From Candidatus Eiseniibacteriota bacterium (GTDB lineage Bacteria; Arandabacterota; Arandabacteria; JAGLYR01): DNA of 21,952 nt. Position numbers and translations under genes: made by a program. Position 1 is the first letter of the stretch, and every line of letters starts with the position of its first letter. The DNA lies in NCBI GenBank assembly GCA_023132135.1, contig JAGLYR010000113.1:1-21952 (forward strand), read 5' to 3'. This document shows positions 1-6,719 of the stretch, piece after piece. The notes below the pieces were generated by a model that saw only the letters and a program-made list of their open reading frames with translations, had not been told where the DNA came from and did not search any database.

Positions 1-47
1 CCCCCTGCTCCCGAAGCAGGTGCGCTACCGGACTGCGCTACGCCCCG
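1..47 (-). tRNA. tRNA-Pro (anticodon CGG), cut by the window edge
   Basis: The reverse strand from 47 downward gives a 7-nt acceptor arm (CGGGGCG), a GCGC/GCGC D stem with a GG-containing loop, and a CCTGC/GCAGG anticodon stem closing the loop TTCGGGA. The anticodon is CGG at 13-11, which reads proline CCG codons. The variable arm, T arm and 3' acceptor strand lie beyond position 1. The first half matches the complete tRNA-Pro at 3051-3127 closely, which supports the identity. A promoter-like pair sits just upstream at 62-90. Confidence 0.9.
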
Positions 48-61
48 ACCGTTTCTCTGGT

Positions 62-90
62 ATTGTACCGGGTATGCTATGAGGAAGCAA
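62..90 (-). promoter_or_regulatory. Probable sigma70-type promoter of tRNA-Pro(CGG)
   Basis: On the minus strand, TTGCTT (90-85) and TACAAT (67-62) are separated by 17 bp. The -10 matches consensus at 5 of 6 positions; the -35 matches only at TTG. The tRNA begins 14 nt downstream of the -10, a normal leader. The -35 lies inside the last codons of the COG2426 gene, so the tRNA would be transcribed separately from that operon. Confidence 0.5.
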
Positions 91-577
91 TCCCCCAAAT
101 GCCGATAACTCCGGCGCACGCCAGAACCACTACAAGCCCTGCAATCAGGATACCTGCGAGGATGGCGGGTAATGCATACCGAAACCGCACGCCAAACACG
201 AAGGCTGCCACAGCGCCTGTCCACGCTCCCGTCACCGGGAGCGGAATGGCGACAAAGGGAACAAGACCCAGAGCCTCGTACCTCTCCACCAGATTGCCCC
301 GCCTCCGGGTCCTGGCGAACAGCCACTCGAAGAACCTATCAAAAACCGGCCAGCGTCTCAAGTAATTTGATACCGGGCCCAACCCGAGAAGGAGCGGGAT
401 CACGGGAATTGCATTGCCCGTCACTGCAAGGACGTAGGCCATGCCCAAACTCATCCCTCCCCCCTGCGGATGGACAGCCCAGGGAATGGCGCCGCGCAGC
501 TCGGCCACGGGCAGCATGGCGATGAGAATCACCGCCAGTTCTCTTGGGCAAGCGTGGAACCAGTGTGTGATATCCAT
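77..577 (-). CDS. COG2426 / small multi-drug export-type membrane protein
   Basis: This 166-residue protein looks like the Sm_multidrug_ex family (COG2426), small integral membrane proteins named after a proposed export role that is poorly tested. The sequence shows about four hydrophobic segments: near residues 13-34, 46-67, 103-128 and 135-160. The family-typical stretch with P-V-A-E-L-R-G-A-I-P is near the N terminus (residues 24-33), and a charged R/E-rich loop lies at about 74-100. It is the last gene of the minus-strand operon, 13 bp after surE, without a strong Shine-Dalgarno; the upstream gap is filled by AGTCC heptad repeats, so its translation may depend on surE. Substrate is unknown. 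Confidence 0.75.
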   Translation of the reverse strand: MDITHWFHACPRELAVILIAMLPVAELRGAIPWAVHPQGGGMSLGMAYVLAVTGNAIPVIPLLLGLGPVSNYLRRWPVFDRFFEWLFARTRRRGNLVERYEALGLVPFVAIPLPVTGAWTGAVAAFVFGVRFRYALPAILAGILIAGLVVVLACAGVIGIWGIASS

Positions 578-585
578 GTGCGAGC

Positions 586-632
586 AGTCCCTAGTCCTTA
601 GTCCCCAGTAGGGGCGACCCGGTGGGTCGCCC
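586..632. repeat. AGTCC heptads plus GGGCGACCC palindrome overlapping the surE 3' end
   Basis: Three tandem heptads, AGTCCCT, AGTCCTT and AGTCCCC, run 586-606. They are followed by a hairpin with 9-bp perfect arms, GGGCGACCC (612-620) and GGGTCGCCC (624-632), around a 3-nt loop. The same palindrome core occurs in the long hairpin at 3197-3262. The repeat supplies the surE stop codon and its last residues. Confidence 0.75.
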
Positions 633-1397
633 TTTTCCCCTCTCCGCGTTCAGCCAGCCGCGGAGGGTTTCCAGATACGCATGATCGGTCACATCCAGCT
701 GGAGGGGCGTGACGGTAATCCATCCCTGAGCGATGGCGGTACAGTCCGCATCCTCGGCATCCTCGCTGATGGGACGGCCATCTCCGATCCAGAAAGCCGT
801 GGAGCCGGGCCCAACGGGCTCCTCACGGATCATGTCCTGATAGGTTCGGCGGGCCAGGCGCGTGACTTTAGTGCCGCGGATTTCTCCCGGGGGCAGATCC
901 GGAACATTGACGTTCAGCATGCAGCCCTTGGGAAGCCCTTCGGCCAGGACTTCCCGGGCCAGCAGGACGGCATAGTCCGCGGAGGGATCAAACCGCGTGG
1001 ACTCACGCCGAGCCAGCGAGACCGCGATTGCCGGGATTCCGAGAATGGTCGCTTCCATGGCTGCGCCCACAGTACCGGAGTAATTGACGTCATCACCCAG
1101 GTTTGGACCGGGATTGATGCCGGATACCACCAGGGACGGGCGTTCCTTCAGCAGTTTCCGGACAGCCAGCATCACCGAGTCGACGGGTGTACCGTCAACG
1201 CTTGCCCAACGCGAATCGAGCCATCGGACCTGGATGAGACGGCGAAGGGTGAGAGCATGACTGGAGGCAGACCGCTCACTATCGGGGGCTACCACCCATA
1301 CTTCGCCGAGCGCCTCCAGCGCGCGGGCAAGAGTCGCCAGTCCCTGCGCATGGATGCCGTCGTCGTTAGTTACCAGAATAACGGGCCGCGTGGACAC
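591..1397 (-). CDS. surE: 5'/3'-nucleotidase SurE
   Basis: SurE removes phosphate from nucleoside 5'- and 3'-monophosphates in a divalent-metal-dependent reaction and is linked to survival in stationary phase and stress. The family signature is clear: the N-terminal T-N-D-D-G metal-binding motif (residues 10-14), the S-S-H-A-L-T segment near residue 45, and the S-G-I-N-P-G-P-N-L-G-D-D segment near residue 92, followed by the Y-S-G-T-V-G-A-A-M-E helix. At 268 residues it is of normal size. It starts with GTG, three bases after the glycosyltransferase stop, with GGGAG upstream. The last 15 or so residues (rich in G, K, R, P) are encoded by the dispersed repeat at 586-632 and look like an added tail rather than family sequence. 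Confidence 0.95.
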   Translation of the reverse strand: MSTRPVILVTNDDGIHAQGLATLARALEALGEVWVVAPDSERSASSHALTLRRLIQVRWLDSRWASVDGTPVDSVMLAVRKLLKERPSLVVSGINPGPNLGDDVNYSGTVGAAMEATILGIPAIAVSLARRESTRFDPSADYAVLLAREVLAEGLPKGCMLNVNVPDLPPGEIRGTKVTRLARRTYQDMIREEPVGPGSTAFWIGDGRPISEDAEDADCTAIAQGWITVTPLQLDVTDHAYLETLRGWLNAERGKGRPTGSPLLGTKD

Positions 1398-1400
1398 AGG

Positions 1401-2081
1401 CTACTCCCGGTTGCGTCGGAACAGATACCGGAAAAACAGCCGGATGAACCGTCCGGTATCAGCCACAGGCTGGATGCAACTCTTCTCGTCGCCGTACACT
1501 GATGGAATCGGCGCGCTTCGAATGACCAGTCCCTTCCTCCCCGCCTGGATCAGCATCTCGGATTCCGTGTCATACCGGTTGGTCTTCAGGTCGAGCTCGC
1601 CCAGTCGGCGTGTTCGGATGAGACGGAAGCCCGACTGCGAGTCCTCAATCCGTTGACCAACCAGCAGGGAAACCAGAAAGGATGTGGTCCGGTTGGTGGT
1701 TCGACGGAGCCACGGCATGCCTCCGACATTTCCCATGCGGGTTCCCACGACTATGTCGGCATCAGTGGATTGCGCCTCGCGAACCAGAGCCGGGATGAGG
1801 ACCGGATCGTGCTGCCCATCGGCATCCAGCATCACAATGGCCTCGAATCCGCGCGCCATCGCTTCCCGAAAACCCGTCTTGAGAGCAGCTCCCTTGCCCC
1901 GATTCTCAGGATGATCTATGCACGTCACACCCGACAAGCGCTCGGGATTGCAGGAGGAATCAGTCGATCCGTCGTTCACGACGATGACCAGCTCCCGCCC
2001 CACTTCGCGGACGCACTTGCGGACGACCTCGGCGAGAGACTCCCCTGCATTGTAGGCCGGGATGACAACTCCCACTCTCAT
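1401..2081 (-). CDS. Family 2 glycosyltransferase
   Basis: This is a 226-residue GT-A fold glycosyltransferase of family GT2, of the dolichyl-phosphate-mannose-synthase/undecaprenyl-phosphate type. Visible motifs are V-V-I-P-A-Y-N at residues 5-11, N-D-G-S-T-D near 36 for nucleotide-sugar binding, and D-A-D-G-Q-H-D near 86 (the DxD metal site), followed by a G-T-R-M segment. It has no C-terminal membrane domain, so it is probably cytosolic or peripheral. Its ATG overlaps the acyltransferase stop as ATGA, indicating translational coupling. The neighbouring lipid A-type acyltransferase suggests a role in lipopolysaccharide or another lipid-linked glycan, which is inference; donor and acceptor cannot be read from sequence. 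Confidence 0.88.
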   Translation of the reverse strand: MRVGVVIPAYNAGESLAEVVRKCVREVGRELVIVVNDGSTDSSCNPERLSGVTCIDHPENRGKGAALKTGFREAMARGFEAIVMLDADGQHDPVLIPALVREAQSTDADIVVGTRMGNVGGMPWLRRTTNRTTSFLVSLLVGQRIEDSQSGFRLIRTRRLGELDLKTNRYDTESEMLIQAGRKGLVIRSAPIPSVYGDEKSCIQPVADTGRFIRLFFRYLFRRNRE

Positions 2082-2983
2082 GAGCCGGGTTTCCCGTTCG
2101 GCGCTTCCTCAGGCCAGATCGGATTGAAGGCGAACCACTGGGTCAGGTTCTCCGAGATGTACTGCTCCAGAACGCGCAGACATCTGTCAAGCGTGCTCCT
2201 GGCGTTCCCCGGGGTGGGCTTGATGGATCCGTCCAGGCGAACACGGTAGCCACCCGTCGGATTCCGGATGGCAACTCCGGGAACGATTTGTCCACCGGTG
2301 CGCTCCGCGAACTTCACATAGGCAAAGGGTACGCGCGCTTCGCGCCCAAAGAAAGTCGCCCATGTTCCCCGTCCGCCTCCATCCCAATCTCCAAGGAGGG
2401 CAATACACTCTCCCTGCTCAAGGAGCCGCAGGAGCTCCCGGTTCCTCTCACCCGTTCCCAGCACTCGAATTCCGCGTTCTTCCCGGCGGGTGTTGAAGAA
2501 GCGCGTGATATGCGTCGCATCGTGATTCCGTGCGATGGCGTTCACCGGATAGCCCAGGGCCGAGAGGTAGGCACCTCCTACCTCCCAACCACCGATGTGG
2601 GCCGTGAGGAGAACAACGCCCCCACGGGACTGGAGAGCTTCCTCCAGCCGTTCAAGGCCTTCGGCCCTCACCTGCCGGTTAAGGGTCGATCGGTCCATGG
2701 CCGGGAGTCGCAGGAAGTCAACGATGGAACGGCCGAAATTCCGGAAGATGACCTTGGCCAGACGACGGCGGTCCGCCGGATCCATGCGCGCACCGGTAAC
2801 AACCTGCAGGTTCGCCAGAAGAGCGCACCGCGGGCGCCGGCGAATCCAGAAGTAAAGGTCCGCCACGCGGTCAGCCAGGACATATGACAATCCCGGCGGG
2901 AGGCACCGGGCAAGGAATGCGGCCAGCCGGTAGAACCACAGGGCAACGATGCCCACGATTGGGGGTTCTCGTAACATGGGCAT
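2078..2983 (-). CDS. Lipid A biosynthesis (LpxL/HtrB-type) acyltransferase
   Basis: This roughly 301-residue protein belongs to the lysophospholipid acyltransferase superfamily, LpxL/LpxM branch, which adds secondary acyl chains to lipid A at the inner membrane. The HX4(D/E) catalytic motif is seen as H-I-G-G-W-E at residues 129-134. An N-terminal hydrophobic segment (about residues 8-28) fits membrane association, and G-D-W-D and the W-F-x-F-N-P-I-W segment near the C terminus fit the family. The ATG at 2983 is preferred (2977 is possible). A longer reading to 3211 would translate tRNA-Pro(GGG) and yields the well-known artefact peptide G-V-A-Q-P-G-S, so it is rejected. No strong Shine-Dalgarno is seen. 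First gene of the envelope operon. Confidence 0.85.
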   Translation of the reverse strand: MPMLREPPIVGIVALWFYRLAAFLARCLPPGLSYVLADRVADLYFWIRRRPRCALLANLQVVTGARMDPADRRRLAKVIFRNFGRSIVDFLRLPAMDRSTLNRQVRAEGLERLEEALQSRGGVVLLTAHIGGWEVGGAYLSALGYPVNAIARNHDATHITRFFNTRREERGIRVLGTGERNRELLRLLEQGECIALLGDWDGGGRGTWATFFGREARVPFAYVKFAERTGGQIVPGVAIRNPTGGYRVRLDGSIKPTPGNARSTLDRCLRVLEQYISENLTQWFAFNPIWPEEAPNGKPGS

Positions 2984-3018
2984 AAGGACTGAGTCCGCAA
3001 ACGAGAGGCTGGAAACCA

Positions 3019-3048
3019 ATTGTACATGGGCTAGCCGGACAGAAAAAA
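3019..3048 (-). promoter_or_regulatory. Possible promoter for the envelope operon, overlapping a T-run after tRNA-Pro
   Basis: TACAAT (3024-3019, minus strand) matches the -10 consensus at 5 of 6 positions and would start a transcript about 30 nt before the acyltransferase ATG. No convincing -35 is found: the region 17-18 bp upstream is the T-run 3048-3043 that directly follows the tRNA 3' end. That T-run may help end the tRNA transcript. Confidence 0.28.
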
Positions 3049-3050
3049 GC

Positions 3051-3127
3051 TGGTCGGGGCGACTGGATTCGAACCAGCGACCACCGGCCCCCCATGCCGG
3101 TGCGCTACCGGGCTGCGCCACGCCCCG
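3051..3127 (-). tRNA. tRNA-Pro (anticodon GGG), complete with encoded CCA
   Basis: All arms can be folded on the minus strand: acceptor CGGGGCG/CGCCCCG (7 bp), D stem GCGC/GCGC, anticodon stem CCGGC/GCCGG around ATGGGGG with anticodon GGG (3093-3091), five-base variable loop, and T stem GCTGG/CCAGT (one G-T pair) around TTCGAAT. The discriminator is A and CCA is encoded (3053-3051). GGG reads proline CCC and CCU codons. A run of six T follows at once. A promoter-like pair lies 11 bp upstream. Confidence 0.97.
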
Positions 3128-3137
3128 ACCCGGGCAG

Positions 3138-3166
3138 AAACTATCAGAAACGCCTGTCTTCCGCAA
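3138..3166 (-). promoter_or_regulatory. Probable promoter of tRNA-Pro(GGG)
   Basis: TTGCGG (3166-3161) and TAGTTT (3143-3138) on the minus strand are spaced by 17 bp, with the tRNA starting 11 nt downstream. Each hexamer matches consensus at 3-4 positions, so the support comes mainly from spacing and position. Confidence 0.4.
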
Positions 3167-3186
3167 GGGGAAAAGGTTCGGAAGCG

Positions 3187-3211
3187 GTGCTTCGTGCAAG
3201 GAGAAGGGCAT
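3187..3211 (+). repeat. GTGCYYC heptad repeat, short copy
   Basis: GTGCTTC (3187-3193) and GTGCAAG (3194-3200) are followed by GAGAAGGGCAT. The same arrangement, with more heptads, is found at 6253-6298 and 15900-15945, always between genes and in the same orientation. It runs into the left arm of the hairpin at 3197-3262. Confidence 0.75.
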
Positions 3212-3262
3212 TAGTAGGGGCGACCCACCACCGGGTCGCCCCTACTAATGCCCTTCTCCTTG
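3197..3262. repeat. Perfect 30-bp inverted repeat with 6-nt loop
   Basis: The left arm 3197-3226 and right arm 3233-3262 are exact reverse complements around the loop ACCACC (3227-3232). The inner part is the GGGGCGACCC/GGGTCGCCCC palindrome also present at 611-632; the outer part is the GGAGAAGGGCAT tail of the heptad repeat. It lies between divergent genes (tRNA-Pro and the M16 pair), so it is not placed as an ordinary 3' terminator. It may be a small palindromic element or miniature insertion. Confidence 0.9.
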
Positions 3263-3291
3263 ACTCTTGCAATTCCCCCTGCCGCCTGCTA

Positions 3292-3340
3292 GCCTGCATT
3301 TCTCATCAGCCTCGTCGCGAGGCTGGTGAGAAATGCGGGC
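3292..3340. repeat. Second long hairpin upstream of the M16 genes
   Basis: Arms 3292-3314 and 3318-3340 pair over 23 bp with two G-T pairs, closing the loop TCG. It begins with the same GCCTG as the hairpin at 16009-16060 and has the same architecture. It would form in the leader of the M16 transcript if the promoter is upstream; no convincing promoter was found between 3263 and 3387. Confidence 0.85.
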
Positions 3341-3387
3341 CAGAGTACCCGCGTTTGTCACATTCCTCGTGAGAAGGAGGTTCGGCA

Positions 3388-4737
3388 GTGTTCAAAACGC
3401 TGATGTGGCCGGTTTGCGCGCTGCTTGTGACAGTCACTATCCTGGCAGGCGCGGAGGCGGGCATGGCGGAGATATTCCCCTACAGAATCAACGAGGAAGT
3501 CCTGGACAACGGGCTGAAGGTGATTTCGATTCCGTACGACAGCCCCGGCGTGGTTGCCTTTGTTACCGTTGCGAGGGTGGGTTCGCGCAACGAGGTGGAA
3601 GAAGGCCTGAGCGGCTTCGCCCACCTTTTCGAGCACATGATGTTCCGGGGCACCGAGAAGTACCCGCAGCTCGTCTACAACGACATCCTCGACGGGATGG
3701 GCGCTGATCACAGCGCTTTCACCACGGACGACTACACCTGCTACCACATTCTGTCCAGCACGGAGAACCTGGCTAGGATCATCGAGATCGAAGCCGATCG
3801 CTTCCAGAATCTCAAGTACACCGAGGATGAGTTCAAGACGGAGACAGGAGCGGTCATGGGCGAGTACCACAAGAACAACTCCATGCCCTTCCAGATGATG
3901 GAGGAAAAACTCCACGGCGCGGCCTACACCACTCATACCTACAAACACACCACGATGGGGTTCCTCCGGGACATCGAGGACATGCCCAACCAGCACGAGT
4001 ACAGCCTCGAGTTCCACTCCCGGTGGTACCGGCCGGAGAACTGCGTGGTTCTGGTGGTGGGCGACTTCGACCAGGGCGAGCTCCTGAAGGCCATGAAGAA
4101 GCACTGGGGCAGCTGGGAGCGGAGGGATTTCCGGTGCGAGATCCCCCGGGAACCGCCCCAGACCGGGGAGAAGAGGGTGGAGGTCCAGTGGCCGACCCGG
4201 ACGCTGCCGTACCTCTACATCGGCTACCACGCCCCGGCCTTTGACGACCGGTCCGGCGAGATGCCGGCGCTGGATCTGTTGTCCCAGATGGTCTTTTCCC
4301 AGACCTCGCCCCTGTTCCAGGAACTCGTGATCGAGAAGCAGCTCGTGGAGTTCATCTTTGGCGGGGCCCTGGATTCCCGGGATCCGCCGCTGTTCACCAT
4401 CATGACCCGGGTCAAGAACGAGGACGACCTGCCCGTTGTGGAACAGAAAATCTACGAGGCGCTGGAGAACGCCAAGACGGAACTGGTGGACGCCCAGCGG
4501 CTGGAAGCCATCAAATCCCACATGCGGTATCGCTTCGCGCTGGGGCTCGACACGCCGCACGACGTGGCGATGACGATGGCCCACTACCTGCAGCTGACGG
4601 CCGACCCGCAGACGATCAACCGGGTCTACGACATGTACCAAAGCCTGAGCCCGGAAGACATCCGCCGGGTGGCGAACGACTACTTTGGCGAGGCCAACCG
4701 CACCGTGCTGACTCTAAAGTACGGAGGTGAAGGATGA
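3388..4737 (+). CDS. M16 family zinc metalloprotease, catalytically complete subunit
   Basis: This 449-residue protein is a peptidase M16 (pitrilysin/processing-peptidase family) with an N-terminal hydrophobic export signal (about residues 5-24, cleavage likely after A-x-A). The inverted zinc motif HxxEH is H-L-F-E-H at residues 79-83, and E159, 76 residues on, fits the third zinc ligand. The R-F-A-L-G-L segment near residue 385 is typical of the C-terminal half. It should act in the periplasm or outer envelope on peptides. The GTG start has AAGGAGG at 3374-3380, seven bases before it. It overlaps the next gene by ATGA, the usual layout for M16 pairs that work as a heterodimer. Substrate unknown. 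Confidence 0.92.
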   Translation: MFKTLMWPVCALLVTVTILAGAEAGMAEIFPYRINEEVLDNGLKVISIPYDSPGVVAFVTVARVGSRNEVEEGLSGFAHLFEHMMFRGTEKYPQLVYNDILDGMGADHSAFTTDDYTCYHILSSTENLARIIEIEADRFQNLKYTEDEFKTETGAVMGEYHKNNSMPFQMMEEKLHGAAYTTHTYKHTTMGFLRDIEDMPNQHEYSLEFHSRWYRPENCVVLVVGDFDQGELLKAMKKHWGSWERRDFRCEIPREPPQTGEKRVEVQWPTRTLPYLYIGYHAPAFDDRSGEMPALDLLSQMVFSQTSPLFQELVIEKQLVEFIFGGALDSRDPPLFTIMTRVKNEDDLPVVEQKIYEALENAKTELVDAQRLEAIKSHMRYRFALGLDTPHDVAMTMAHYLQLTADPQTINRVYDMYQSLSPEDIRRVANDYFGEANRTVLTLKYGGEG

Positions 4738-6251
4738 AGTCACAAGCCGCGCCCGGCGTTCTGATGATCCTGATGCTTGGGATGTTGACGTTTCCCGTAC
4801 CCGATGCCCTAGGTGGAAGACCCATGCCCGAAATTCTGTTGCCCTCTCCTGATTGTCCCCTCGTCGATTTCCGGATTGAGTTCAACGTAGGATCCATCCA
4901 TGAGCGGGGGGGGAAGGAAGGACTGAACTACCTGACGGCCCGGACCGTGGCCGGCGGTGGGACCGTGGCCCTGACCTACCCGGAGGTCCTGGATAAGCTG
5001 TATCCCATGGCCGCCGGGCTGGACGTGCAACCGGGCAAGGAAGTGACCGTGTTCATTGCCACGGTGCACCGGGATCATCTCTATGAGTTCTGGCGCCTTT
5101 TTTCGGATCTGCTGCTCGGCCCCCGGTTCGACGAAGCGGACCTCGCCCGCAACAGGGATCTCCAGCTGAACTATCTCAGGAACGTGCTGAGGGCAACGGC
5201 CGACGAGGACCTGGGGAAAGCCGGTCTGGAGGAATTCATCTACCAGAATCACCCGTACAGGCATACGGTCGAGGGTACCCTGAAGGCAGTGGAGAGTTTC
5301 ACGCTGGAGGATGTGAAGGAGTTCTACCGGAAGCACTACACCCGCGGCAACGTCATCATCGGTCTGGCCGGCGGCTACCCGGAGGACTTCCCGGCGTTGG
5401 TGAGGAGCACCCTGGCCAGGCTCCCCAGGGGCCGGGTGCGGTCGATCGCTCTCCCGCATACGAGACCGATCCAGGGAATCCAGGTCCGTTTGATTGAGAA
5501 GCCTACCAGCGCAACGGCGATTTCCATCGGTTTTCCAATCAAGATCAACCGGTCCCAGGAAGATTTTCCGGCGCTCTTCTTCGCCAACTCCTACCTGGGG
5601 GAGCACCGGACCTTCAAGGGGCAGCTGATGCGGCATCTGAGGGGCGACCGGGGATTCAACTACGGAGACTACTCCTACGCCGAGTACTTCGAGGAGGAGC
5701 CCGGCACTGTCTACCCTCTCACCAACATTCCCCGCAGGGACCAGTACTTCAGTATCTGGCTCCGGCCCGTGGCTCACAGGGATGCCCATTTCTGCCTGAG
5801 AGCGGCCATTCGCAAGCTGGAACAGCTCGTCGATGACGGCATGACCGAGGAAGAATTCGAGCAGACCCGCGGGTTCCTTCTGGGCTACACGAAGCTCTGG
5901 GGCCAGTCCATGAGCCGAAGACTGGGCTATGCGATGGACGCGGATTTCTACGGCCTCGATCGGGACTATCTCGGGTGGCTGGATAGTGGGATCCGGAACC
6001 TGAACGTCCACAAGGTGAATCTTGCGGTCAGGAAGTACCTTCAGGCAGACCACCTCAAGGTTGTCATGGTGACCGAGGACGCCGAGGCGGTGAAGAAAGC
6101 CCTCGTGAGCGACGCGCCGTCGCCGGTCGCCTACGATGTGCCCAAGCCGGACGAAATCCTGGAAGAGGACAGGGAAATCGAGAAGTACAGTCTGAAGATT
6201 ACTGAGAAGAACGTGGAGATCGTATCCGCCAGGCGGATGTTCGAAGAATAG
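4734..6251 (+). CDS. M16 family protein, inactive partner subunit
   Basis: This 505-residue protein has an N-terminal signal segment (about residues 8-27) and M16 homology across its length. At the place where the HxxEH zinc motif should be, after the G-S-x-x-E-x-G-G-x-x-G-L-N segment near residue 60-66, it has N-Y-L-T-A, so zinc ligands and the catalytic glutamate are missing. In known M16 heterodimers one subunit is active and the other binds substrate; that arrangement is inferred here. Its ATG overlaps the first subunit's stop (ATGA), with a strong GGAGGTG at 4723-4729 inside the upstream gene. The C-terminal tail (last 50 residues) is highly charged. The gene ends at a repeat-rich spacer. 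Confidence 0.88.
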   Translation: MKSQAAPGVLMILMLGMLTFPVPDALGGRPMPEILLPSPDCPLVDFRIEFNVGSIHERGGKEGLNYLTARTVAGGGTVALTYPEVLDKLYPMAAGLDVQPGKEVTVFIATVHRDHLYEFWRLFSDLLLGPRFDEADLARNRDLQLNYLRNVLRATADEDLGKAGLEEFIYQNHPYRHTVEGTLKAVESFTLEDVKEFYRKHYTRGNVIIGLAGGYPEDFPALVRSTLARLPRGRVRSIALPHTRPIQGIQVRLIEKPTSATAISIGFPIKINRSQEDFPALFFANSYLGEHRTFKGQLMRHLRGDRGFNYGDYSYAEYFEEEPGTVYPLTNIPRRDQYFSIWLRPVAHRDAHFCLRAAIRKLEQLVDDGMTEEEFEQTRGFLLGYTKLWGQSMSRRLGYAMDADFYGLDRDYLGWLDSGIRNLNVHKVNLAVRKYLQADHLKVVMVTEDAEAVKKALVSDAPSPVAYDVPKPDEILEEDREIEKYSLKITEKNVEIVSARRMFEE

Positions 6252-6252
6252 G

Positions 6253-6298
6253 GTGCTCCGTGCCTCGTGCTTCGTGCTCCGTGCAAGGAAAAGGGCAT
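6253..6298 (+). repeat. GTGCYYC heptad array with GAAAAGGGCAT tail
   Basis: Five exact 7-nt units start with GTGC: GTGCTCC, GTGCCTC, GTGCTTC, GTGCTCC, GTGCAAG (6253-6287), then GAAAAGGGCAT to 6298. It begins directly after the M16 stop codon. The copies at 3187-3211 and 15900-15945 share the same end. No T-run follows, so it does not look like a terminator. Confidence 0.85.
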
Positions 6299-6313
6299 CA
6301 TACCCTCACCCTA

Positions 6314-6334
6314 CCCTCTCCCAGAGGGAGAGGG
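6314..6334. repeat. Hairpin CCCTCTCCC/GGGAGAGGG
   Basis: Perfect 9-bp arms, 6314-6322 and 6326-6334, close the loop AGA. The preceding CCCTCACCCTA makes it match a widespread class of intergenic palindromes. It could weakly end the M16 transcript, but no U-run follows. Confidence 0.7.
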
Positions 6335-6418
6335 AAAATATCGGCTTTCTTGCTCTGCGTAATCTGCGGCCAAGGGGTCGCTGTTCGCGCCCTGTCGCCC
6401 TCTCGCTGGCTCGCGCCC

Positions 6419-6504
6419 GTCGTCCCCGCGAACGCGGGGACCCATTTTCATATGCACGCTGTCCCAGCAAGGTCAAGATGGATCCCCGCGTGCGCGGGGA
6501 TGAC
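6419..6504. repeat. Inverted pair of CCCCGCG palindromic repeats (REP/BIME-like)
   Basis: Two 27-nt units, 6419-6445 and 6478-6504, face each other and match at 24 of 27 positions after reverse complementing. Each is a hairpin with perfect 8-bp arms TCCCCGCG/CGCGGGGA (6423-6440 and 6483-6500). Paired opposing palindromes recall REP/BIME elements. Neighbouring sequence 6387-6418 and 6510-6545 is low-complexity CGCCCTC-type. Confidence 0.8.
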
Positions 6505-6548
6505 GATCGGCTTCGCCCTCTCGCCCTCGCCTCGTCGCCCTCGAAGCA

Positions 6549-6570
6549 GGGGTTCATGCATAATCCAGAC
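6549..6570. repeat. Half-copy of the TTCATGCATAATCC repeat
   Basis: This matches one arm of the hairpin at 16009-16060 and the sequence at 21868-21886 (reverse orientation). It lacks an opposing arm here. Confidence 0.55.
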
Positions 6571-6623
6571 TAAGTGTATCATTTCTGCTCCGCCTGAGCA
6601 AGTCGTCGCACAGGGAATCGCGC

Positions 6624-6652
6624 TTGACAGCAGCGTCCTGTGCGCCTAGAGT
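6624..6652 (+). promoter_or_regulatory. Sigma70-type promoter of the alanine dehydrogenase-malic enzyme operon
   Basis: A consensus TTGACA (6624-6629) and TAGAGT (6647-6652, 4 of 6) are spaced by exactly 17 bp. A start near 6659 would give a leader of about 60 nt before the ATG at 6720. This is the best promoter in the window, and it argues against any start of the gene upstream of 6720. Confidence 0.7.
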
Positions 6653-6719
6653 GAGCGGTTGGCCTCCGTTGCCGCATCACAGGCGGGGGTGTGTGAACGG
6701 GTATCCGGGGAGGAACCTG

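Noticed and set aside
2984-3211. N-terminal extension of the acyltransferase reading frame to 3211
   Set aside because: It translates through tRNA-Pro(GGG), giving the common tRNA-derived peptide G-V-A-Q-P-G-S; the acyltransferase family begins near the ATG at 2983.
3358-6053. Long reverse-strand reading frames opposite the M16 genes
   Set aside because: They are rich in H, V, L and P, resemble no family, and lie opposite clear M16 coding sequence; long shadows are expected in GC-rich DNA.
6253-6570. CRISPR array
   Set aside because: The repeats are different families, tandem 7-mers or opposed palindromes, without regular unique spacers, and no cas genes are present.
6253-6649. Small plus-strand reading frames in the repeat-rich spacer
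   Set aside because: They are made of repeat sequence and lack ribosome sites or family motifs.
6624-6719. TTG start for the alanine dehydrogenase-like gene at 6624
   Set aside because: The TTG is part of the -35 hexamer of a good promoter, and the ATG at 6720 has a strong ribosome site and matches the family N terminus.
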